From: an uncultured Alphaproteobacteria bacterium
GTDB taxonomy: Bacteria; Pseudomonadota; Alphaproteobacteria; Rhodobacterales; Rhodobacteraceae
Direction of reading: 5' to 3'
Length of the DNA stretch: 37,911 bases
Assembly: GCA_902562285.1 (NCBI GenBank)
Contig: CACESU010000016.1
Location: 1 to 37,911, forward strand
The notes under the pieces are model-generated. The model searched no databases, had not been told where the DNA came from, and worked only from the letters and a program-made list of their open reading frames with translations. Below are positions 32,254 to 37,911 of the stretch, in pieces. Made by a program: the position numbers and the translations under genes. Each line of letters begins with the position of its first letter. Positions within the stretch are counted from its first letter, which is position 1.

Positions 32254-32331
32254 GTTTACTCAGATTTGTATCTAATTAAAAAAACTGATTATACAAGGTA
32301 TAAGGTGTATATGTGGTATTGAAATTTTAAA

Positions 32332-32652
32332 TTAATCCTCTAAAGTTTCATGTAATACTACAATCCCTCTATCAGCATTAACTATAGAAGGATTATCTTC
32401 ATCTTCTGGTATACCGTTTAGTAATTTTTGACAGGCAACAAATGCTTTTTCATCTTTATAAGAATAGTAAATTCCAAGCCGATTATTCCCTTGTTTATTC
32501 CATATTTGAGTAACAGTAAAAGAGAGCAATCCTGCTTTTTTAAACTGATCTTTCATTTTCTCAACATTATTTTCGATTCTCTTGATCTCAGCTTCTAAAT
32601 GAAATTTTGATTGTAAATCAATCTGATTATAACTCATTAATTTTGGTGCCAT
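32332..32652 (-). CDS. Small alpha/beta protein of unknown function
   Basis: I do not recognise this 106-residue protein. It has no signal or membrane segment. The pattern (helix KRIENNVEKMKDQFKKA, strand LSFTVTQIWNK, strand LGIYYSYKD, helix EKAFVACQKLLNG, strand GIVVLHETLE) could form a dimeric alpha/beta-barrel (ABM/EthD-like) subunit. It lies between a haloalkane-dehalogenase-like gene (66 bases upstream) and the pirin gene (78 bases downstream), all on the minus strand. It may be a small-molecule monooxygenase-like or detoxification protein; this is only a context guess. Confidence 0.65.
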   Translation of the reverse strand: MAPKLMSYNQIDLQSKFHLEAEIKRIENNVEKMKDQFKKAGLLSFTVTQIWNKQGNNRLGIYYSYKDEKAFVACQKLLNGIPEDEDNPSIVNADRGIVVLHETLED

Positions 32653-32718
32653 TGGTTCCTCATGTAGTTTTAATTATAAAAAATAATTTTTTTAAGTCAT
32701 CTAAACTCAAAATAAATA

Positions 32719-33624
32719 TTAATTCTTGGTAAATTTTATTAATCGACTAGCTAAAAAGATACCTTCATCCTCCTGAAAAAAATGCCCAGCATTTTTTGTA
32801 ATAAAATGATCCTGGCCAGAAGCACCTGGTATCTTCTGAATAAAAACTTTTTCTAAACCTTTCATAATAGGGTCCTTATCAGAAAAACAAGTTAAAATTG
32901 GTTTTCTCAGTTTTATTAATTTTTCCCATGCTTTTTTTTGATCATGATGAGCTGGGTCCTCAATAGAATCTGGAACTAATAAAGGAAATTGACGTGCTCC
33001 AGATTTGTATTCTTCATCAGGAAAAGGAGCATCGTATGCATTTATTTCATCGCTAGAAAGACCTTTAAATGTACCTCTATGAATTACATTTCCAATTTTA
33101 AAAGTTTCTGAATTTTGACTATAGTTTCTCCACTTATAAAATTCGGGACCCAAATTCTCGACTCCAGTTGGGAAAACTGTATTACCTATCATTACTTTAT
33201 TAAAAATTTTTGGTGTCTCTACTAGTATTCTTAAACCAATCAATCCTCCCCAATCCTGCCCGAATAATGCTGAATTCTTAATTTTCAATTGATTAAGAAA
33301 TGAAGTTAGCCAACTTACATGAGATTTATAGGTATAATTATTTCTATTCTTTGGTTTATCACTTTTCCCAAAACCTATTAGATCAGGAGCTATCACTCTA
33401 AAACCATTATTTGAAAGAATAGGTATCATATGCCTATAAATATAGGACCACGATGGTTCACCATGCAAAAGAATGATAGCTGGATCATTTTTTTTTCCTT
33501 CATCAACGTAATGAATACGTAGAATGCCTATTTCCATATCGCGAATAGTAATATAGTTAGGCTTAAAATTATAGTCTTTAAGAGATTTAAACCTAAATTC
33601 CTGAGTTCTTAAAAATAAGCTCAT
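32719..33624 (-). CDS. Haloalkane dehalogenase-like alpha/beta hydrolase
   Basis: This 301-residue alpha/beta hydrolase has strong likeness to haloalkane dehalogenases of the HLD-I (DhlA) group. HGEPSWSYIYRHM spans residues 54-66. Nucleophile Asp124 with halide-binding Trp125 are in FGQDWGG, a candidate acid Asp is in CFSDKDP (249-251), and catalytic His281 is in NAGHFFQEDEG. An Asp nucleophile (not Ser) argues for dehalogenase or epoxide hydrolase chemistry; HGEP plus DW favours the dehalogenase. It is cytoplasmic and sits in a minus-strand run between the GYD protein and the unknown 106-residue protein. Natural substrates of marine members are mostly unknown. Confidence 0.85.
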   Translation of the reverse strand: MSLFLRTQEFRFKSLKDYNFKPNYITIRDMEIGILRIHYVDEGKKNDPAIILLHGEPSWSYIYRHMIPILSNNGFRVIAPDLIGFGKSDKPKNRNNYTYKSHVSWLTSFLNQLKIKNSALFGQDWGGLIGLRILVETPKIFNKVMIGNTVFPTGVENLGPEFYKWRNYSQNSETFKIGNVIHRGTFKGLSSDEINAYDAPFPDEEYKSGARQFPLLVPDSIEDPAHHDQKKAWEKLIKLRKPILTCFSDKDPIMKGLEKVFIQKIPGASGQDHFITKNAGHFFQEDEGIFLASRLIKFTKN

Positions 33625-33657
33625 AATTCATTTTTTTTGTTTTATTAAAATTTAAAA

Positions 33658-33975
33658 TTAAGGTTTAGGTGGTTGAAAATTTACATTTTTGGCAATTTTT
33701 CTTACCTCATCAATATCTAATGACTCTAACACATCCAACTTACTTACAGTTCCAGCAGCTTTTGCCTTTAGATTCATTGCTGCAATCTGATTAAAGTTTT
33801 CTGCCTCTGTTTGCATAGTAAAATCATAAATACCTCTAGTAATATGATAATTAATTAACTTTACTCCAACACTTGAAGTAAGAATTTCCATAGCTTTTCT
33901 TCTGTCTGAGCTTCCTTCTACTAAACCTTCAGAACCTTTATTAGAATAGGTACCTAGAATGATATATAATGCCAT
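33658..33975 (-). CDS. GYD-domain protein
   Basis: This small cytoplasmic protein of the GYD family is about 105 residues long. The family has a ferredoxin-like fold and no established activity. The family pattern MALYIILGTYSNKG, ITRGIYDFTMQTEA, and a C-terminal KAAGTVSKLDVLESL is visible; the family's G-Y-D triplet appears as GIYDF. I place the start at the second of two adjacent ATGs because AAGGA lies six bases before it and would fall inside any longer product (an upstream ATG at 34017 would add 14 residues). It is first in the minus-strand run leading to the dehalogenase-like gene. Confidence 0.8.
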   Translation of the reverse strand: MALYIILGTYSNKGSEGLVEGSSDRRKAMEILTSSVGVKLINYHITRGIYDFTMQTEAENFNQIAAMNLKAKAAGTVSKLDVLESLDIDEVRKIAKNVNFQPPKP

Positions 33976-34109
33976 CATATTTCCTTTCAAAAATTTAAGA
34001 TATTTGTAATCTTTCAATTATTATTCTTCAGTCAATAATAATATTATCTTTTATTTTATAATGTTTCAATTAAAGTAAGTTAAGGTTATGTTACGTAAGG
34101 TTGATTTAA

Positions 34110-34859
34110 ATGAAAATTGATAAAGGATTTATTGTTGTAGTAGATATAAGCGGTTATACTTCATTTATTAAAGCACATAACGTCTCAAAAAATTCTAATT
34201 TATTTAAAAAATTTCTTGATAAAATTAATGATGGCCATGGTGAACTTATTATAAGTGATCTATTAGAAACAGTCATAAATGAGTTAGATGGAACCCTAAC
34301 TATCAATAAACTTGAAGGAGATGCAGCATTATTTTATGCTTTACCAAAAAATACTAATGAATTTTCAATTAAACTAATAAAAAAATTATTAACAAGTATT
34401 GAGATATTTAATAATAGAATTGAAGAACTTTTATTTGTTCAATCTTGTCCATGTACTCCTTGTAATAACATGATAAATTTAAAACTAAAGTGTTTTGTTC
34501 ATTATGGAGAATTCCTTATAAAAAAAATCAGAAATTTTGAAGAGATAGCAGGACAAGATGTAATTATTCTTCATAGATTAATGAAAAATTCTATCAATAG
34601 TAATGAATATATTTTATTTACTGAAAAAGCCTATAAAGTAAGTAGTCTTAAAAATTTAGAAAATTTAGAAAAAAGAAAAGAAATTATAGATGATTTTGGA
34701 AAAATAAATATCCAAGTTTTCTATCCCTCAGGTGATCCAATTGAATTTAGAAAACCCGATTTAAAATTTAAAATTAAGAATTTTTTTAAGATGCAGAAGT
34801 ACTTTTGGAATAGAAAAAAAGAAAAAAACTTAATAGAAAAATACCTGGAAAATAATTAA
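34110..34859 (+). CDS. DUF2652 protein, class III cyclase-like
   Basis: This 249-residue protein of the DUF2652 family is related to class III nucleotidyl cyclases. It has the two metal-binding aspartates in FIVVVDISGYTSF (Asp12) and KLEGDAALFYAL (Asp71), and a Cys-rich SCPCTPC (Cys113, 115, 118) in the middle. A basic C-terminal tail follows FKIKNFFKMQKYFWNRKKEKN. Catalytic activity is unproven in this family: purine-specifying residues of true cyclases are not recognisable by eye. It stands alone between the divergent GYD gene and the convergent 34910 gene. It could make or sense a nucleotide second messenger; no cNMP-binding protein was seen in the window. Confidence 0.75.
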   Translation: MKIDKGFIVVVDISGYTSFIKAHNVSKNSNLFKKFLDKINDGHGELIISDLLETVINELDGTLTINKLEGDAALFYALPKNTNEFSIKLIKKLLTSIEIFNNRIEELLFVQSCPCTPCNNMINLKLKCFVHYGEFLIKKIRNFEEIAGQDVIILHRLMKNSINSNEYILFTEKAYKVSSLKNLENLEKRKEIIDDFGKINIQVFYPSGDPIEFRKPDLKFKIKNFFKMQKYFWNRKKEKNLIEKYLENN

Positions 34860-34878
34860 ATCCATATGAAATAAAAAT

Positions 34879-34910
34879 ATTAAAAATAATCAATTGTTAT
34901 GATTTTTAAT
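34879..34910. terminator. Candidate bidirectional AT-only hairpin
   Basis: A perfect 9-bp inverted repeat (attaaaaat/atttttaat) with a 14-base loop fills the convergent gap between the DUF2652 gene and the 34910 gene. It ends in T runs on both strands. No G-C pairs, so stability is low. Confidence 0.35.
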
Positions 34911-35233
34911 TAACCATCTGGATCTTGCATTTCCTCATTTGTAATATCATAAATACTAACAAATCTTGGCATTTCGTTTGGTAATGTCATCATTAAAGAA
35001 TTAAAGCCTGCTTTCTCAAGGTTTTCAAAAATTGCCTCCTCACTTTCAGCATACCAATGACAGAAAAAAAAATCATCTTTTCCCATCCAGTGTTGAAGTG
35101 TTTCTGCTTTTTCACTTTTCAAAACCTCAAAGAACATTCTGTCAGTCATTCCTTTAGTATTTTCTATTACAGTTTTTCTAGATTCAGGATTGTTCCAAGT
35201 ATGAGTACAAATGAAATGTTTTTTTTTGGACAT
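34910..35233 (-). CDS. Small protein of unknown function (ferredoxin-like fold candidate)
   Basis: I do not recognise this 107-residue protein. It has no signal or membrane segment. Notable features are FICTHTWNNPESR near the start, LQHWMGKDDFFFCHWYAESEEAIFENLEKAGF in the middle (given here only as LQHWMGKDDFFFCHWYAE), and FVSIYDITNEEM near the end. Two His/Cys pairs and a strand-helix-strand layout suggest a small metal-binding or ABM-like enzyme. It is isolated, convergent with the DUF2652 gene and followed on its upstream side by a 300-base gap. Confidence 0.65.
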   Translation of the reverse strand: MSKKKHFICTHTWNNPESRKTVIENTKGMTDRMFFEVLKSEKAETLQHWMGKDDFFFCHWYAESEEAIFENLEKAGFNSLMMTLPNEMPRFVSIYDITNEEMQDPDG

Positions 35234-35534
35234 GATATTTACCTTATAAATTAAAAAATAATTGTATGATTAAAGAGTGGGTTAAATACAAGCTTCAAAG
35301 AAATGTCTAGTATTTAAATTCTAAATCAATAATTAAATATTTTTATTATTTTATAAAATTTTCTTTTAGTCAAAATTAAAGCTTTTTTTTGTAATATAAC
35401 TCTTTAATCAAATGGTTGAGAATTCTTACGTTATATGCGACATTTTTTCAAAGTTTATAAAAAGATTTAGATGATAAAATTAAAAATATTTTGAGAAGTT
35501 AAAAGTAAAGTTTTAAAAATAAGGAGATTAAATT
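35234..35534. other. Intergenic region without recognisable gene
   Basis: About 300 AT-rich bases lie between two divergent genes. I see no tRNA, small ORF with a credible start or strong hairpin. Only A/T runs (for example eight T at 35392-35399) and the strong SD at 35521-35526 stand out. Both promoters of the flanking genes should lie here, but no clear -35/-10 pair can be named. Confidence 0.6.
35521..35526 (+). promoter_or_regulatory. Strong ribosome binding site of the small membrane protein
   Basis: AAGGAG with an 8-base spacer to the ATG at 35535. Most other plus-strand genes here have weak or no SD, so this one suggests high translation. Confidence 0.7.
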
Positions 35535-35891
35535 ATGGATCAGAACTTAAGACAATCTATTCAAACTAATACCTTCTATTACTTTCTAATAGTAATGGTT
35601 CTCACCACCATAAGTCAATTATCAACAATGATGGTGATAGTATTTGGTAATGTCACTGGAAAAGAATTATTAGTCGCAGCTTCAGTTGTCGGACCAACAC
35701 TAATAGGTGCTTTTGGGATCATCCGTCTTTTAACAAATTTTATGGTACTGATTAAAGATATGGATGAAAAAATTGCTAGTACCAATTATGGAGAAGAAGT
35801 ACAAAATATCCCTATTCATATATTAAGATTTGTATTTTCAGGTATCTTTGTAATTGTTGCAATAATTCAATTAATTGCTATTTACAATTAA
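35535..35891 (+). CDS. Small inner-membrane protein of unknown function
   Basis: This 118-residue protein has three predicted transmembrane helices (about residues 14-36, 45-72 and 97-116) and a short charged cytosolic loop (DMDEKIASTNYGEEV). I do not recognise the family. Its translation signal is among the best in the window: AAGGAG eight bases before the ATG. It is followed by a GC-containing intrinsic terminator, so it is a self-contained, probably well-expressed single-gene unit. Confidence 0.75.
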   Translation: MDQNLRQSIQTNTFYYFLIVMVLTTISQLSTMMVIVFGNVTGKELLVAASVVGPTLIGAFGIIRLLTNFMVLIKDMDEKIASTNYGEEVQNIPIHILRFVFSGIFVIVAIIQLIAIYN

Positions 35892-35900
35892 ATTCAAACC

Positions 35901-35938
35901 GTGCGATCACTTCATCAGATCGCACTTATTTTTTATTT
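35901..35938 (+). terminator. Rho-independent terminator after the small membrane protein gene
   Basis: A perfect 8-bp stem (gtgcgatc/gatcgcac, five G-C pairs) with a 9-base loop starts 10 bases after the stop and is followed by a T-rich tail (ttattttttattt). It is the clearest intrinsic terminator in the window. Confidence 0.85.
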
Positions 35939-36000
35939 GAATTTTTTCTACAAACAAAGTCTAATTGAAATTAATCGAGTCAATTTTGAAGCAGGGTAAA

Positions 36001-36225
36001 ATGAAAAATTACACAAAATCTTATAATAATCATTATGAATATGAGGATATTTACTTAGAAAATCTCGATTCAAAAGAGTATTTTGAGTATTTGATTAAAT
36101 ATTATAATTCATGGAAAAAGTCTTCGCCATCGGAGTTTAGTTATTTATTTGGTGAAAACAGAGAACCTGAAGAACTGGCATATTGCCAAATGGATAAAGA
36201 GGATAGACAAAAAGTATCTCATTAA
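36001..36225 (+). CDS. Hypothetical small acidic/aromatic protein
   Basis: This predicted 74-residue soluble protein is rich in Tyr, Glu, Asp and Lys (NNHYEYEDIYLENLD, EYFEYLIKYYNSWKKS); no family is recognised. I chose ATG 36001, preceded by AGGG at a suitable distance, over TTG 35965, which would add 12 residues. It lies just after the terminator of the membrane-protein gene and 19 bases before the DUF411 gene, so it may be co-transcribed with it. Composition is plausible for a real protein but evidence is limited. Confidence 0.5.
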   Translation: MKNYTKSYNNHYEYEDIYLENLDSKEYFEYLIKYYNSWKKSSPSEFSYLFGENREPEELAYCQMDKEDRQKVSH

Positions 36226-36244
36226 ATACTCAAGTTAGATATAT

Positions 36245-36709
36245 ATGAAAAGAAGAACTTTTATATTAGCAACTATTTTTAGTCCTTTTTTAATTAATTC
36301 TAAATCTTACTCAATAGAATTAATTCCAATTCACGTATTTAAAGATCCTAATTGTGGGTGTTGTAATGAATGGATTAAAATTCTTAAGACTGAAGGATTT
36401 AATGTTACTTCAGAAAATATGTTTTCTGCTGATTTAGTGCAATTTAAAATTAAAAATAATATACCTATTAATATGGTTTCCTGCCATACTGCAAAAGTTG
36501 ATAATTATTTAATTGAAGGTCATGTGCCTTCTTCCGATATTAAATCTTTAGTCAACAAACAGATTGATGCAATTGGTCTTGCTGTTCCTGAAATGCCTTA
36601 TGGTTCACCTGGGATGGGTCCTGAGCATAAAAGAGAAGCATATGATGTTTTTCTCATTAATAAAGATGGAACAACAACCATATTTAATAGCTATGATGCA
36701 AATGTTTAA
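36245..36709 (+). CDS. DUF411 metal-binding exported protein
   Basis: This 154-residue protein of the DUF411 family is often linked to copper or other metal handling. A Sec signal or anchor covers about residues 1-22 (KRRTFILATIFSPFLINS). The mature thioredoxin-like part has CGCC-type cysteines (DPNCGCCNEW, Cys37, Cys39, Cys40). Other family blocks are SCHTA (Cys80, His81), EGHVP (His93), AVPEMPYGSPGMGPE and a C-terminal YDVFLINKDG. It is periplasmic or membrane-anchored. It starts 19 bases after the small hypothetical gene; no copper transporter is adjacent. The family is sure, the role inferred. Confidence 0.87.
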   Translation: MKRRTFILATIFSPFLINSKSYSIELIPIHVFKDPNCGCCNEWIKILKTEGFNVTSENMFSADLVQFKIKNNIPINMVSCHTAKVDNYLIEGHVPSSDIKSLVNKQIDAIGLAVPEMPYGSPGMGPEHKREAYDVFLINKDGTTTIFNSYDANV

Positions 36710-36774
36710 TTCCTATTTAACTTGCTAAAGTTTAGTTCAATTTGAAATTTGTTTTAATAAACCGGTAACTTAAA

Positions 36775-37911
36775 TTGAAAAATGAAAAATCATTCTCTTA
36801 CGAAAAGTTTCGTTCCTCATTTAGACTTAATTGTCCAGATAATTTCAATTTTGCATTTGATATTATATCAAATAAATATGGAAAATCTGCAAAAACTGCA
36901 CTCATAGCTGTAGACAAAAATGGAATTGACTTTAAAAAAATAAGCTATAAGGATCTTGATGAAAATTCATCAAGATTTGCTAATGCCTTAATAAATCTAG
37001 GTATTAAAAAAAAAGACAAGATATTAATTATCTTACCTAAAATTTCGGAGTGGTACTACTGTATTTTAGGCTGTGCTAAGGTTGGTGCAGTAGCTATACC
37101 AAGCACACCAATGTTGAAAGCTAATGATATTGAATATAGGATTCAAACTTCGGAAGCAAAAGTAATAATATCAACTTCCATGAATATAGCAGAAATTGAG
37201 AAAATAAAAAATTGTCAATCTCTTCAGCATAAAATTGTAGTTCGTAATAAAATAGATAATTGGTATAATTTTGCAGAAATTTGCGATAAATCAGATATTA
37301 ATTTTAATAGAGATATGGTGTCACCTACTAAATCTACTGACCCCATGTTAATTTATTTTACATCTGGAAGTACTGGAATGCCTAAAATGGTTGAACGTGA
37401 TAATGCTTATGCGTTTTCACATAATATTACTCAAAAGTTCTGGCAAGATTTAAAATCCGATGACATTCATTGGACATTAACAGATACTGGCTGGGCAAAA
37501 GCAGCATGGGGTTTACTCTATCCACCCCTTTTAGCAGGGTGCACGATTATTTTATATAATGGAGAAGGATTTGAATTAGAGCTTTTTTTAAAAATTATTA
37601 AAAAACATAAAGTATCAACTTTTTGTGCCCCACCCACAATTTATAGACTTATGGCCCAATCTGATTTATCTGATGGTGAATTCCAATCCCTTAGACATTG
37701 TTTTAGTGCAGGAGAACCCTTAAACCCTGAAGCTATGAGGTCGTGGAAAAAAGCAACTGGATGTGATGTTTATGATGGATATGGCCAAACAGAAACAATC
37801 AACGTGATTGCCAATTTCCCTGGTATGCCTATTAAGCAGGGTTCAATGGGTAGACCCTGCCCAGGCTTCGAAATTGAAATTATTGATAATGAAGCAAATA
37901 TATTAGAAATT
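36775..37911 (+). CDS. Acyl-CoA synthetase (AMP-forming, ACSM-like), N-terminal part
   Basis: This is an AMP-binding enzyme that activates a carboxylic acid to acyl-CoA; 379 codons are present and the 3' end lies beyond the window. The phosphate-binding motif YFTSGSTGMPKMV is near residues 193-205, TDTGWAKAAWG near 240 resembles medium-chain (ACSM) enzymes, and the A5 motif YDGYGQTE is at about 333-340. The frame opens after a TAA at 36766-36768. The only early start is TTG 36775, with no clear SD, so the start is tentative. Substrate could be acetate-like, medium-chain or aromatic acid. It follows the DUF411 gene by 65 bases. Confidence 0.88.
   Translation, partial: MKNEKSFSYEKFRSSFRLNCPDNFNFAFDIISNKYGKSAKTALIAVDKNGIDFKKISYKDLDENSSRFANALINLGIKKKDKILIILPKISEWYYCILGCAKVGAVAIPSTPMLKANDIEYRIQTSEAKVIISTSMNIAEIEKIKNCQSLQHKIVVRNKIDNWYNFAEICDKSDINFNRDMVSPTKSTDPMLIYFTSGSTGMPKMVERDNAYAFSHNITQKFWQDLKSDDIHWTLTDTGWAKAAWGLLYPPLLAGCTIILYNGEGFELELFLKIIKKHKVSTFCAPPTIYRLMAQSDLSDGEFQSLRHCFSAGEPLNPEAMRSWKKATGCDVYDGYGQTETINVIANFPGMPIKQGSMGRPCPGFEIEIIDNEANILEI

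Noticed and set aside
35341-35420. T-rich stretch after a short aaagcttt palindrome in the 35234-35534 gap
   Set aside because: The palindrome is too short to form a stable terminator and does not follow a gene end in the correct orientation.
35965-36000. TTG-initiated N-terminal extension of the small hypothetical protein
   Set aside because: The ATG at 36001 has an AGGG at a proper distance; the extension has no support.

Overview
The window is AT-rich (roughly 70% A+T by eye) and densely coded, with mostly short intergenic gaps, weak or absent Shine-Dalgarno (SD) sites before many genes and frequent TTG starts. The protein families (Tat-exported solute-binding protein, FrcBCA-like and MalEFGK-like sugar ABC importers, FucU, Gfo/Idh, COG3618 lactonase, DhaK/DhaL) suggest a streamlined marine alphaproteobacterium, possibly of the HIMB59/AEGEAN-169 or SAR11-like type. 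This assignment is an inference: there is no rRNA or other taxonomic marker here. I found no tRNA, rRNA, CRISPR array, insertion sequence, phage gene or clear pseudogene.

Layout. (1) 1-2331: end of dhaL, dhaK and a DMT-family exporter. (2) 2379-3149: secreted glutaminyl cyclase on the minus strand. (3) 3323-5907: NMT1/THI5-type ABC importer (binding protein, ATPase, permease). (4) 5963-10871: sugar or sugar-acid genes, with two lactonase families, a TIM-barrel isomerase coupled to a PfkB kinase, and an aldo/keto reductase of the L-fucose/D-threo-aldose dehydrogenase type. (5) 10949-12840: a BtpA-family protein coupled to an M42 peptidase, resembling sgcQ/sgcX. (6) 12863-20347: MalEFGK-like importer with binding protein and two permeases on the minus strand, and ATPase, FucU-like mutarotase, ribokinase and Gfo/Idh oxidoreductase on the plus strand. 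(7) 20364-28070: FrcBCA-like importer. Binding protein, permease, PfkB kinase, fused 2-oxoacid dehydrogenase E1 and a free-standing lipoyl protein run on the minus strand; ATPase and a second FucU-like mutarotase run on the plus strand. (8) 28159-34859: orphan GAF protein with a small overlapping partner, PhyH dioxygenase, VOC-cupin-cupin fusion, pirin, haloalkane-dehalogenase-like hydrolase, GYD protein and a DUF2652 cyclase-like protein. (9) 34910-37911: small proteins of unknown function, a DUF411 protein and the start of an acyl-CoA synthetase.

How it fits together. About 25 kb is a carbohydrate uptake and catabolism island. Two sugar importers share one layout: a divergent promoter region separates binding protein plus permease from ATPase plus FucU mutarotase. 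This suggests uptake, anomer conversion, phosphorylation (three PfkB kinases) or oxidation to lactone and acid (aldo/keto reductase plus lactonases), and possibly 2-oxoacid oxidation by the fused E1. All three ABC operons have an inverted repeat just after the binding-protein gene that could favour its expression over the permease. No transcription factor was recognised in the window, although palindromic operator-like sites are present. The most unusual parts are the E1-fusion/lipoyl pair with no E2 core, the sgcQX-like pair outside a PTS locus, the mirrored transporter-mutarotase architecture and the VOC-cupin-cupin protein.
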